NCBI RefSeq assembly: GCF_014656545.1
Contig: NZ_BNDS01000034.1
Coordinates: forward strand, 1 to 44,566
Source: Neobacillus kokaensis
GTDB taxonomy: Bacteria; Bacillota; Bacilli; Bacillales; Cytobacillaceae
Direction of reading: 5' to 3'
DNA: 44,566 bases
The notes under the pieces are model-generated. The model did not search any database, was not told where the DNA came from, and was given only the letters and a program-made list of their open reading frames with translations. How positions within the stretch are numbered: the first letter of the stretch is position 1; the number at the start of each line of letters is the position of its first letter. Below are positions 34,038 to 42,217 of this stretch, piece after piece. The translations under genes and the position numbers were made by a program.

Positions 34038-34089
34038 AATTTTACCTCCGTTTATTCATATGCGATTTATCGGATTTAATATTGGCTTA

Positions 34090-34118
34090 ACTATAGTAAA
34101 GAAAATTGTGGTTGTCAA
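34090..34118 (-). promoter_or_regulatory. strong sigma-A promoter for the symporter
   Basis: Minus-strand consensus TTGACA (34118-34113), 17-bp spacer, TATAGT (34095-34090). Confidence 0.75.
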
Positions 34119-34264
34119 GGGGGATATGCTAATTCTTCTGAATATTTTGGAGATAAGTGGTTTTTCGAGATTGTATAAGAGTAGATGGAGATATTTGTAT
34201 TTGTTCTGCATTAATCTTTACATGTTTTTAACACAGGGTTTAAAATAGTTCCTTATTTCCTCTA

Positions 34265-34270
34265 TATAAT
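34265..34270 (+). promoter_or_regulatory. -10 box for the PAP2 gene
   Basis: TATAAT, 93 bp before the chosen start codon; -35 not convincing. Confidence 0.4.
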
Positions 34271-34362
34271 GAATATAAAGAGATGATATTGCTTTCGCGG
34301 GTCAGCAATTGCCCGGAAGTCAGCGTGGGGGATTAGTTCCATTTTTTAAGGGGGATTTGTTG

Positions 34363-34896
34363 ATGACAAGAATTATCGATGTACTTTATGGTTTTGAGTG
34401 CCGCATCTTCCAGAAGATTAACGGTCACTTTGAACGGGTGTGGCTGAATTTATTTTTTCGTACGGTTACACATCTAGGCGGAGCAAGATTCACCATTTCA
34501 GCTGTCGTTCTGCTTTATCTCATAGCATGGTCCAAGGAACTTCGCCTTCTTGCCATTGCCAGTGCCCTTGCTTTAGCATCAAGTCATATACCGGTGCATA
34601 TTGTGAAAATGCTGTTCCCAAGGAAAAGACCCTATTTAGCTCTGGAAAAAACAATGTTTCCAGAAAACCCATTAAAGGATCATTCTTTTCCTTCAGGTCA
34701 TACAACAGCCATCTTCGCGATTATAACACCTTATATCATATCTATGCCTCAGATTTCCTTCATCCTTATCCTGATTGGACTAAGTGTAGGAATATCCCGA
34801 ATTTACCTCGGATTACACTACCCTTCAGACGTTATTGCAGGTGCTCTTCTTGGCGCATGCACCGGGGGAGTAAGCTATTTTTTATTATGTGTTTAA
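34363..34896 (+). CDS. PAP2-family membrane phosphatase
   Basis: A 177-residue integral membrane phosphatase. The three-part PAP2 signature is complete: KMLFPRKRP (82-90), PSGH (110-113) and SRIYLGLHYPSD (145-156), in which H113 and H152 are the catalytic histidines. Relatives dephosphorylate undecaprenyl pyrophosphate or phosphatidylglycerol phosphate at the membrane. ATG 34363 follows AAGGGGG. It is convergent with a GT4 glycosyltransferase gene; a shared role in lipid-linked sugar metabolism is possible but not shown. Confidence 0.93.
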   Translation: MTRIIDVLYGFECRIFQKINGHFERVWLNLFFRTVTHLGGARFTISAVVLLYLIAWSKELRLLAIASALALASSHIPVHIVKMLFPRKRPYLALEKTMFPENPLKDHSFPSGHTTAIFAIITPYIISMPQISFILILIGLSVGISRIYLGLHYPSDVIAGALLGACTGGVSYFLLCV

Positions 34897-34905
34897 TGAA
34901 AGCAA

Positions 34906-34977
34906 GGGGACGGTTCTTGTGTTTCCCCAGCTGCGTTTGAGGCGCCATCCAGAAAAATGGATGGCGTCTCTGGTTTT
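34906..34977 (+). terminator. composite element: REP half plus hairpin terminator
   Basis: GGGGACGGTTCTTGTG (from 34906) and GTTTCC are followed by GAGGCGCCATCC (34939-34950) pairing with GGATGGCGTCTC (34959-34970), then a T tract. Terminates the PAP2 gene. A homologous element with the same two parts lies at 41857-41929. Confidence 0.82.
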
Positions 34978-35030
34978 TTTGAGCGTAAAAGTTTTATGAC
35001 AGTTGGCAGGGAATCAACGATCGAAAATAG

Positions 35031-36173
35031 TCAGGCGAATTTTTGAAAGTTTGTACCCTCTAAAACGGATTGATACTGCCAGAGTAAATGGTCGAATATC
35101 GTATCCCAGTTTTGAGTGAGGGCATAATTTCGCCCTTCGCTTCCAAACTTCTTCCTCAGACAGTCATTACTAATTAATTTGATGATGGCGTCTGTAAACT
35201 CTACTGCATTGCCTGTTTCGCATAAAAAACCAGTTACCCCATGCTTGATGATATTTTTAACGCCGCCGGAATTTGCCGTAATGGCAGGCGTTCCGCTTGC
35301 TAAAGCTTCAATTACGACATTTCCAAAGGTTTCGGTAGGAGAGGGGAAAACAAATAAGTCAGATGCGGAATAAATTTCAGCTAGAGCTTCTCCGGTTAGG
35401 TATCCTGTAAATGTCATATTAGCAGGAGATTGTGCTTCCATTTCTGCCTTTAGCGGCCCGTCCCCAACTATTAGCCATTGAACTTGTTCATTGATCTCAG
35501 CTGGAAGCGCATTTGCTACAGCCATAAGGGTTTTGATGTCTTTTTCCGGAGCCAGCCTGCCAACAAAGGTCAGCACGTATTTTCTTGAAACCCCGTGTTG
35601 CTTGCGAATTGCCTCATTCCCATAGTAAGGATGAAACAGTTCACAATCTACTCCGTGCGGCCAAATTTCCAAGTTAGCAAACCCATGAAGAGTGAGCTGG
35701 GTTAATGTTTCGTGGGAAGGGACAAATATTTTCTTACATGGCTTATGAAACCATTTCATGTATTTCCAAAGAATGTGGGAAAGTAATTGCAGTTCATAGA
35801 ATTGTAAGTAATGATCAAAATCGGTGTGATAGGAGGCTACTAGCGGAATTGCTAATTTTTTTGCAAGATAGATACCGCAAAGTCCCATGTTAAATGGTGT
35901 CGCGACATGGATGATATCAGGAGAGAAGGCCTCTAATTCTGCTTTTAATTGAAACATGTTAGGCAAAGCCAGGCGGCACTCCGGATATAAGAAAAAGGAC
36001 CAGCTTTTAAATCGGCGGATATTGGATGAAATGTACTCAGTTGAATCCGAATTTGGTGCAAAGACTTTATAGGAAATGTTTTGTTTTTCTAGATAGCTGG
36101 TAAAGTGTTTTAGTGTTCTCGCCACTCCATTGATATCCGGATAATAGGTATCCGTAAAAATAGCAATTTTCAT
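35031..36173 (-). CDS. GT4-family glycosyltransferase
   Basis: A 380-residue GT-B retaining glycosyltransferase. The N-terminal acceptor domain begins MKIAIFTDTYYPDINGVARTL; the donor domain shows FVGRLAPEKDI, LIVGDGPL and the EX7E-type end FPSPTETFGNVVIEALASGTPAI. Closest known types are mannosyl- and glycolipid glucosyltransferases (MgtA/PimB-like); the donor and acceptor cannot be read. ATG 36173 is chosen for its GAGGAGG site; the in-frame ATG at 36230 has none. Monocistronic, convergent with PAP2. Confidence 0.9.
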   Translation of the reverse strand: MKIAIFTDTYYPDINGVARTLKHFTSYLEKQNISYKVFAPNSDSTEYISSNIRRFKSWSFFLYPECRLALPNMFQLKAELEAFSPDIIHVATPFNMGLCGIYLAKKLAIPLVASYHTDFDHYLQFYELQLLSHILWKYMKWFHKPCKKIFVPSHETLTQLTLHGFANLEIWPHGVDCELFHPYYGNEAIRKQHGVSRKYVLTFVGRLAPEKDIKTLMAVANALPAEINEQVQWLIVGDGPLKAEMEAQSPANMTFTGYLTGEALAEIYSASDLFVFPSPTETFGNVVIEALASGTPAITANSGGVKNIIKHGVTGFLCETGNAVEFTDAIIKLISNDCLRKKFGSEGRNYALTQNWDTIFDHLLWQYQSVLEGTNFQKFA

Positions 36174-36343
36174 CGTCTTTTCCTCCTCAATAAAATAAAG
36201 AATGCCGCAAGCAGAGACCATTTCAATCATCTCATGTCTGTTCCTCTTTATTCTATTAGATAACCGTTACCGATCTTCTTAAGAGAAGGTTAAACAATTG
36301 TAAAGATTGTGTATGCAAATGCTATTGTGTAAAGGGCAACATT

Positions 36344-36404
36344 ATGGGGACAGTTTTTCCTGCTTCCTTTACTCTGGTAAAAAAAGCGCAAAAACTGTCC
36401 CCAT
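36344..36404. repeat. REP-like palindrome, GGGGACAGTTTT variant
   Basis: ATGGGGACAGTTTT (36344-36357) pairs perfectly with AAAACTGTCCCCAT (36391-36404). It starts four bases after the metallopeptidase stop codon, so it likely terminates that gene. Confidence 0.8.
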
Positions 36405-36407
36405 GTT

Positions 36408-37241
36408 TTATAGGTTCCCGGCTTTGAAGGTGTCTCCGCCTTCGATAGTACCGTTTTGAAACCCTTTGTAGAACCAGCGTTTTCTTTGTTCGGATGTGCC
36501 GTGGGTGAAGCTGTCTGGGACGACGTAGCCTTGGGATTTTTTCTGGATGTTGTCATCACCGACGGCTTTTGCGGCATTGAGCGCTTCTTCCAGGTCGCCT
36601 TTTTCAAGGTAGCCCTCGCCTTGTACGTGGTGGGCCCAAACGCCGGCTAAATAGTCCGCCTGTAATTCAAATCTGACGGAGTATTCGTTGGTCCGTCTTT
36701 GAGCTGCTGGAGTCTGTTCTCCTAGGTGCAAGATTGTTTGGACGTGGTGGCCAACTTCATGCGCAATCACATAGGCCATTGCAAAGTCACCAGGGGCCTG
36801 AAATCGGTCCTTTAGCTCCTGATAAAAGCTTAAGTCGATATAGAGTTTATGGTCACCGGGGCAATAAAATGGCCCAACCGCTGAACTTGCCGACCCGCAG
36901 GCTGACTGCACGCTGCCGCTGAACAATACAAGCTTAGGATTTTCATATTCCAGGCCTTTCTTTTTAAAAACCTCAGACCAGACATCCTCGGTATCTGCGA
37001 GAACAACTGAAACAAATTCTTTTAATTCCTTCTCCTGAGCAGATTCCTCGTATGGGACGTTAGTATTAGAGCCATCATTCGAGGACATGTTATTAATCAA
37101 ATCTCCAGGATTACCGCCAAGGAGCGTGAAGAGGAGAATAATGATGACTCCGCCGATACCACCGCCAAATACCATCTTACCGCCCATGCCTCTTCGGTCT
37201 TCCACGTTTGAACTCTCCCGTCTTCCTTTCCACTTCATCAT
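36408..37241 (-). CDS. neutral zinc metallopeptidase (YpfJ/KPN_02809 family)
   Basis: A 277-residue membrane-anchored protein: one N-terminal helix (about 23-43, GGGIGGVIIILLFTLLGG) and an extracytoplasmic peptidase domain with the zinc motif HEVGHH (161-166). FCPGD-like text (PFYCPGDHKLYIDLSFY) and FELQADYLAGVWAHH complete the family pattern. Start is one of two adjacent ATGs (37241 or 37238) behind GGGAGG. The physiological substrate is unknown in the family. Monocistronic. Confidence 0.92.
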   Translation of the reverse strand: MMKWKGRRESSNVEDRRGMGGKMVFGGGIGGVIIILLFTLLGGNPGDLINNMSSNDGSNTNVPYEESAQEKELKEFVSVVLADTEDVWSEVFKKKGLEYENPKLVLFSGSVQSACGSASSAVGPFYCPGDHKLYIDLSFYQELKDRFQAPGDFAMAYVIAHEVGHHVQTILHLGEQTPAAQRRTNEYSVRFELQADYLAGVWAHHVQGEGYLEKGDLEEALNAAKAVGDDNIQKKSQGYVVPDSFTHGTSEQRKRWFYKGFQNGTIEGGDTFKAGNL

Positions 37242-37471
37242 TTTTCCTCCCTCCGCATTATGTCTTATACCATTACCATAGTGTTATACCCACATAAGGG
37301 GAAATATATGAAGCATGGGCCCGATTTTGAAACAGCCTCTATTTATTTTTCATTGAAAAACAATATTTCGTGAAATTCTTTATTCCTTGCAAGAGTTTTT
37401 ATGTAAAATAAGGTAAAAGAGAATTTAAAAGACTAGGATGTTTAACTTGTATATGTTAGGAGACCGTACGA

Positions 37472-39559
37472 ATGGTGAGGGAACAGACGAGGTATTCTCG
37501 GTTAGCGGATATAACAAAAATCATAAATGCAAAAATAGAATTACGTGAAGTATTACAATATGTAACCTGCGCGATATCGGAAGAAATTGTTCAATGTCAT
37601 GCAGTAGGGATTTTTTTGCCGAGCGAAGACGGTAAGTTTAGTGCATTTGCGGGGAAGCCTGAATCCATTGAAGGTGAAACGCTTGATTCGCAGGTCATAG
37701 ATCCTAAAACAGATTTATTAGCTAGGGAAGTGATTGAAACAAGAAAAACTATTTATATTCCGGATGCCTCAAAGGATCCCCGGCCAAACAAGCGATCTGT
37801 CGAAGCTTTTAAAATTAAATCTATATTAGCTTTGCCAATCTCATTTGAGCAGGAGTTGTTTGGTCTAGTTTTTTTATTTGATTTTGGAACACCCATGAAT
37901 CTGAGTGAATTCCAAATTCAAAGTGTGGAAGCCTATGTGAACATGGCAGCAGTTGCGATTCGAAATGCGAAGAATTTTACACAAAAGGAAACCTTAATTG
38001 CTGAAAAACAGTTGTTACTGGATGCGACACGTGATTTATCGATGTGTTCCTCCATACAGGAAAGTCTTGATAAATGTTTTTTTTACCTAGGGAAAATTCT
38101 AGACAGCCAGTATATGGTGGCTTACATTTTAGACCCGGTAGACAAAAAGACTATCAAATCAGCGAAGTTAAGGTATGAAAATGATTGGACAGAAGCAGAG
38201 TGGCTGAGGAACTATATGAATAGTGTAATGGACAAATATGATAATTCCTTCATTCGAAAGGTTATCAAAACAAAGGACGTGTACTTCATTCCCGACGCTT
38301 TGGCAGATAAAAGTATAGATGATGAGATTTGCCGTCGTTTCAATGTTAGGAATTTACTCTTGATTCCGTTGATTTCTACGGGAGAGGTTTTAGGGATCAT
38401 AACGGTGATCAATATTGAAAGAAAAGGTCATTCCCCACAATCTCAAATTCAATTGGCCCATTCGATTGTTGATGCCACGGCCCCTACGTTTGCGAATTTA
38501 CTCTATATGGATCAGCTTGAAAATATGGTAGAGGAGCGAACAAAGGAGCTGGCGGCAGCGAATGAGAAAGTGACAAGTGTGATTGAAAGTATTACCGATG
38601 GATTTTTTGCATTGAATAAAGAATGGGAATTTATTTATATCAATAAACACCAGTATTTACCACAAGGGAAAGCGGCCATAGATGTATTAGGCAAGAAAAT
38701 CTGGGAGGTCTTCCCAGAAGCTAGGGATACGGTCATGCATAAAGAATTTTGTCGGGCAATGGTAGAGCGAATTCCAGTACAGTTCGAAATTGCTGCACCC
38801 TCTGATGATTATTTTCACGAAGTCGTGGCTTATCCGTTTGATGAGGGAATTTGTTGTCTTTTTAAAGATATCACGGAAAAAAAGAAATATGAGAAGGAAT
38901 TAAAAAGGTTATCCAGTTTAGAGTTAATCGGACAAATGGCAGCAGGAATCAGTCACGAGATTCGGAATCCAATGACAACCGTAAGAGGATTTTTACAGTT
39001 TTTAAAAAAAGACAAACATAATAGGAATCAAGATTATTACTTTGATCTCATGATTGAAGAGCTGGATCGTGCGAATTCGATTATCACAGAATTTCTTTCA
39101 ATAGGGAATACAAGGACATCAGATGTGCAGATGTTAGATTTAAATTCGATAATTTATGATATGGCGCCGTTAATTAAGATTGATGCATCTAGTCAAAATA
39201 AATCGATTAATATCATAACAGAGGAGATCCCTGAGCTGCTTTTAAATCGAAATGAAATACGACAATTATTGATCAACCTTTGCCGTAATGGCTTAGAAGC
39301 GATGAGCCCAGAGAAAGTTTTAACCATCCGAACCTATAAAGATTGTGATCATCGTGTAATTCTTGCGGTTCAAGATCAAGGAGAAGGCATTAAGACTGAA
39401 ATTGTTGAAAAATTAGGAACCCCCTTCTTCACGACGAAAGATAATGGCACTGGCCTAGGGCTAGGTGTTTGCTATGCCATCGCAGCCCGCCATCATGCTG
39501 AAATTGATATTCAAACAGGACCAGAAGGCACCACTTTTAGTGTGAGATTTAAATATTAG
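37472..39559 (+). CDS. GAF-GAF-PAS sensor histidine kinase
   Basis: A 695-residue cytoplasmic kinase with no membrane helix. Order: GAF 1 (about 15-165), GAF 2 (about 185-340), a short coiled coil (about 345-368, MVEERTKELAAANEKV), PAS (about 365-470), HisKA with phosphoacceptor H495 in GISHEIRNP, and HATPase_c with NLCRNGLEAM, DQGEGI and FFTTKDNGTGLGLG. The HisKA-HATPase half resembles the sporulation kinases KinA-E of Bacillus. No response regulator is adjacent, so it is an orphan kinase, perhaps feeding Spo0F; that is inference. ATG 37472 follows TTAGGAGA. Confidence 0.92.
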   Translation: MVREQTRYSRLADITKIINAKIELREVLQYVTCAISEEIVQCHAVGIFLPSEDGKFSAFAGKPESIEGETLDSQVIDPKTDLLAREVIETRKTIYIPDASKDPRPNKRSVEAFKIKSILALPISFEQELFGLVFLFDFGTPMNLSEFQIQSVEAYVNMAAVAIRNAKNFTQKETLIAEKQLLLDATRDLSMCSSIQESLDKCFFYLGKILDSQYMVAYILDPVDKKTIKSAKLRYENDWTEAEWLRNYMNSVMDKYDNSFIRKVIKTKDVYFIPDALADKSIDDEICRRFNVRNLLLIPLISTGEVLGIITVINIERKGHSPQSQIQLAHSIVDATAPTFANLLYMDQLENMVEERTKELAAANEKVTSVIESITDGFFALNKEWEFIYINKHQYLPQGKAAIDVLGKKIWEVFPEARDTVMHKEFCRAMVERIPVQFEIAAPSDDYFHEVVAYPFDEGICCLFKDITEKKKYEKELKRLSSLELIGQMAAGISHEIRNPMTTVRGFLQFLKKDKHNRNQDYYFDLMIEELDRANSIITEFLSIGNTRTSDVQMLDLNSIIYDMAPLIKIDASSQNKSINIITEEIPELLLNRNEIRQLLINLCRNGLEAMSPEKVLTIRTYKDCDHRVILAVQDQGEGIKTEIVEKLGTPFFTTKDNGTGLGLGVCYAIAARHHAEIDIQTGPEGTTFSVRFKY

Positions 39560-39607
39560 GAGCGGGGACGTCCTTGAAACATGTGCTTCATTAAAGAGTC
39601 GAGGGCC

Positions 39608-39900
39608 TTAGCCGGATGAAGGCCAAACCTGGCAGGGCCCAGTTCCGAAATGTCCTTCATAAGCTGGATGAAGGACAAACCTAGCTTGTCCTAGGCACAA
39701 AAAGGTCTTCATAAATGGGATGAAGGCCAAACCTGGCAGGGCCCAGGCACAAAAAGGTCTTCATTAGCTGGATGAAGGCCAAACCTAGCATGGCCAAGGC
39801 ACAAAATGTCCTTCATAAGCGGGATGAAGACCAAACCAGCGGTGACGCAAGCACAAAAAGGTCTTCATAAACCGGATGAAGACCAAAAATGGTCTACGAA
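39608..39900. repeat. 52-bp tandem hairpin array, family A, locus 2 (six units)
   Basis: GGATGAAG anchors at 39614, 39666, 39718, 39770, 39822 and 39874: exactly 52 bp each time. Each unit has one hairpin (G)GTCTTCAT/ATGAAGGCC or its variants, and a second, CCTGG/CCAGG, in the linker. The second stem changes in step to CCTAG/CTAGG in another unit. It lies between convergent genes. It shares the hairpin core but not the linker with the array at 8422. Confidence 0.92.
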
Positions 39901-39927
39901 ACAAGTGAAAATGTCTTTAACATAAAA

Positions 39928-39960
39928 AACCTCAAGAAAATTCTTGAGGTTGATTTTTTA
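39928..39960. terminator. bidirectional terminator
   Basis: AACCTCAAGAA (39928-39938) pairs with TTCTTGAGGTT (39941-39951), with A residues before and T residues after, so it can stop both the kinase and the binding-protein transcripts. Confidence 0.85.
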
Positions 39961-39986
39961 GAGGGGGTGAACCATCTTATACACAT

Positions 39987-40778
39987 CTATTTCCATCCCC
40001 ACTTTTGAAATATCTCATGGGATCCTTCGGTTTTTAGATAGTCAACGAATTGTTGGGCTTCCTTTTTGTTATCCGTGATGGTGGTAAGAGCGATAGGGGT
40101 GCCTCTGTACAGCTTCTCCGCTTCCGGCAGTTCCACTAAATCGGTAACGTCCGCAAGTCTGTAGTGCCAGGATTCATATGTAATCCACGCATCAAGCTTG
40201 GAATTGGATTTCCATAATTCAATCGCTTCGGCACTGGATTTTACGGAAATATCGATATTTTGGCTGATGCCGCCAATTAGTCCTTTTCTGCCTGCCAAGT
40301 CCTCCCATAATCCAAGCTGACCGGCACCATTGACATCGACGATTTTCACTCCGCTTTTAGTTAAATCTTCAAGCGAATGAATTTTTTTCGGATTCCCTTT
40401 TCGGACTAAAATCCCTGCCGCCCGCGGATATAATTCCGTCAATGCTTTTTCATTAATCATCTCCGGATTGCTGAGCATAAAGCTGCGAAGCATGTACTCG
40501 GATCCACCGTAAATGATGTCAGCGTCTTGTTTGGCGCTGCCAATCCAATTCGCTTCTGGTCCGGCCGTCACGACCACTTTAATTCCAGTTTCAGCAGTGA
40601 ATTTTTCAGCAGCTTCCTTCATTGGCCCCAGCGGTCCGCCTGGGCCATATACCCTGATTACGCCATCGTTCTTTGTGGCCTCAGATCCTGATGATTGATT
40701 CATGTTCGCATATACTGATATTCCGGCAGCCGTGAGCAAAAGCAAAAAGAATGCCCCAATTAACAACGTTTTTTTCAT
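39987..40778 (-). CDS. AcfC-like substrate-binding protein
   Basis: A periplasmic-binding-protein-like fold of about 263 residues, closest in memory to AcfC (accessory colonization factor C). VIRVYGPGGPLGPMKEAAEKF, TAGPEANWIGSAKQDADIIYGGSEYML and the WEDLAGRKG and DAWITYESW segments match that family. Residues 1-25 form a signal peptide ending VYA; there is no lipobox cysteine, unusual for a Gram-positive binding protein. The second ATG (40778) is chosen because GGAGG is seven bases away, while the first is too close. No permease or ATPase gene is near. An oxyanion-type ligand is suggested by the fold, unproven. Confidence 0.82.
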   Translation of the reverse strand: MKKTLLIGAFFLLLLTAAGISVYANMNQSSGSEATKNDGVIRVYGPGGPLGPMKEAAEKFTAETGIKVVVTAGPEANWIGSAKQDADIIYGGSEYMLRSFMLSNPEMINEKALTELYPRAAGILVRKGNPKKIHSLEDLTKSGVKIVDVNGAGQLGLWEDLAGRKGLIGGISQNIDISVKSSAEAIELWKSNSKLDAWITYESWHYRLADVTDLVELPEAEKLYRGTPIALTTITDNKKEAQQFVDYLKTEGSHEIFQKWGWK

Positions 40779-40884
40779 TTTCATTCCTCCATTTATTTAT
40801 ATTTTCAGTATAGGAAACGAAGAAAGGAACAAAACGGTTCGAAACAAAATAAAAAAATATTTTAACACGGGGGAATTAGACTGC

Positions 40885-40968
40885 GTGCATTGTTCTCTTC
40901 AAAAGGAAACCTGTGTAGAACCGTCCTTATATTTCAAACATTTGGAAAGAAAATATGGTGGAATTTAA
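40885..40968 (+). CDS. possible small Cys-containing peptide or gene remnant
   Basis: A 27-residue frame from GTG 40885 to the stop at 40966: HCSLQKETCVEPSLYFKHLE then RKYGGI. The preceding in-frame codons read ELDC, giving a CxxC pair followed by a third Cys. GGGGGA lies ten bases before the GTG. The sequence looks protein-like, but no longer frame with a good start exists. I do not recognise it; it may be the relic of a larger gene. Confidence 0.25.
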   Translation: MHCSLQKETCVEPSLYFKHLERKYGGI

Positions 40969-40989
40969 TAAGAAGAAGGAAGAACTATA

Positions 40990-40998
40990 TGTTATAAT
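40990..40998 (+). promoter_or_regulatory. extended -10 promoter of the FAH gene
   Basis: TGTTATAAT (40990-40998), perfect -10 with TG extension, 43 bp before the start. Confidence 0.6.
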
Positions 40999-41040
40999 CA
41001 GCAGGCAGGTAAGATTCATCAAGTTAAAGAAGGGGTTCGC

Positions 41041-41844
41041 GTGGTTATGCAGGTGCTTCAAAAAACACAAACAATAGTACGCTATCAGAAAGATAACGGT
41101 AGTATTTTTTATGGAATTGTCGAGGATGATGAGATTTTACAATTATCCAGCAGTTTTACTGAAATAGTTAATAATGAATTAGAGTTTGATGGTGAAAGAG
41201 TTAAATATAGCGATGTGAAGATTTTGGAGCCGGTAGTACCCTCTAAAATCGTTAATTTTGGCTGGACGTATGCTGAGCATGCAAAAGAGACTGGCGGGAC
41301 TGCACATCTCAAAGAACCGTTTTTGTTTTTAAAACCGACGTCTTCCATGATTCCAGATCAAGGGGAAATCGTCCTTCCATCAAGCGATTTAACGCAGCAG
41401 GTGGAATTGGAGGGGGAAGTCGCACTCATTATTGGGAAGCGGGCTAAAAACGTAAAAGAAGAAGAGGCATTGGATTATGTTTTTGGCTGCACGATCTTTA
41501 ATGATGTAACGGCTAGAGATCTTACTAAATCAGATCCACAGTTCACAAGGGGGAAAGGATTTGATACGTTTGGTCCGTTGGGCCCTTGTATTGTGAAAGG
41601 TTTAGATCCGACAAACTTACGAATCGTGACCAAGTTAAACGGAAAAGTTGTACAAGACGGTAATACAAATCAAATGTCACTTTCTATTCCTTTCCTCATC
41701 AGCTGGATTTCACAGGTGATGACACTGGAGCCAGGTGATGTGTTGGCAACTGGATCTCCTTCAGGAAGCTGCCCAATGAAATCGGGAGACACTGTCGTTG
41801 TAGAGGTTGAGAATATTGGTAAGCTATGTAACTATGTAATATAA
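41041..41844 (+). CDS. fumarylacetoacetate hydrolase (FAH) family protein
   Basis: A 267-residue protein of the FAH/YisK superfamily. Residues 60-267 form the catalytic beta-fold: IVNFGWTYAEHAKE (substrate side), metal ligands E124 and E126 in ELEGEV, D155 in FNDVTARDL, and KGFDTFGPLGP. The C-terminal ATGSPSG loop is standard. Members are hydrolases, decarboxylases or isomerases of oxo-acids; the substrate is not readable here. Start is GTG 41041 with AAGGGG six bases upstream; ATG 41047 is the alternative. Monocistronic. Confidence 0.92.
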   Translation: MVMQVLQKTQTIVRYQKDNGSIFYGIVEDDEILQLSSSFTEIVNNELEFDGERVKYSDVKILEPVVPSKIVNFGWTYAEHAKETGGTAHLKEPFLFLKPTSSMIPDQGEIVLPSSDLTQQVELEGEVALIIGKRAKNVKEEEALDYVFGCTIFNDVTARDLTKSDPQFTRGKGFDTFGPLGPCIVKGLDPTNLRIVTKLNGKVVQDGNTNQMSLSIPFLISWISQVMTLEPGDVLATGSPSGSCPMKSGDTVVVEVENIGKLCNYVI

Positions 41845-41856
41845 ACAATGAAGCAT

Positions 41857-41929
41857 GGGGACATTTCTTGTGTTTCCTTTGTTGAAAATGGGGCGTCATC
41901 CGGAAAACGGATGGCGCCTCTGACTTTTT
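41857..41929 (+). terminator. composite element: REP half plus hairpin terminator (second copy)
   Basis: GGGGACATTTCTTGTG (from 41857) and TTTCC are followed by GGGGCGTCATCC (41890-41901) pairing with GGATGGCGCCTC (41909-41920), then CTTTTTG. Homologous to 34906-34977; stem changes between the copies keep pairing through wobbles. Terminates the FAH gene. Confidence 0.82.
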
Positions 41930-41950
41930 GTAGAGGAGAAACAGGATTTA

Positions 41951-42207
41951 TTGTGCGCGCCAGAGCGAAGAATAGTCACCACTGTGCACATGGGCCCCTC
42001 CAAAGAGTGCGTCAGGGTGAAAAAAAGCCACCCCTGCGTACATGGGCTCCTCCGAAGAGCGCGTCAGGAAGAAAACCAGCCACCGCCGCGCACATGGGCC
42101 TCTCCAAAGAGCGCGTCAGGAAGAAAACCAGCCACCGCCGCGCACATGGGCCTCTTCAAAGATCGTGCCAGAGAGAAAACCGCCATCTCCCGCGCACATA
42201 GGCCTTC
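41951..42207. repeat. 52-bp tandem hairpin array, family B, locus 2 (five anchors)
   Basis: ACAT(G/A)GG anchors at 41988, 42040, 42092, 42144 and 42196, exactly 52 bp apart. The unit is CGCGCACATGGGCC, then a CTCTCCAAAGAGCGCG hairpin region (CTCT/AGAG, CGCG/CGCG), then a GTCAGGAAGAAAACCAGCC linker. Two adjacent units are almost identical over about 50 bp. Frames through it give repetitive peptides but no ribosome site. Same family as 29164-29315. Confidence 0.92.
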
Positions 42208-42217
42208 TAGGATTGAT

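Larger units (their letters stand above)
34038..34362. other. divergent intergenic region, symporter to PAP2
   Basis: 325 bp with the symporter promoter and a -10 box for PAP2, listed separately. The middle is AT-rich and I see no gene in it. A TTG at 34309 opens in frame with PAP2 but has no ribosome site. Confidence 0.6.

Noticed and set aside
34440..34940. 166-codon frame inside PAP2
   Set aside because: PAP2 has the complete three-part catalytic signature in its own frame; the overlapping frame has only Ser/Cys/Arg-rich shadow sequence.
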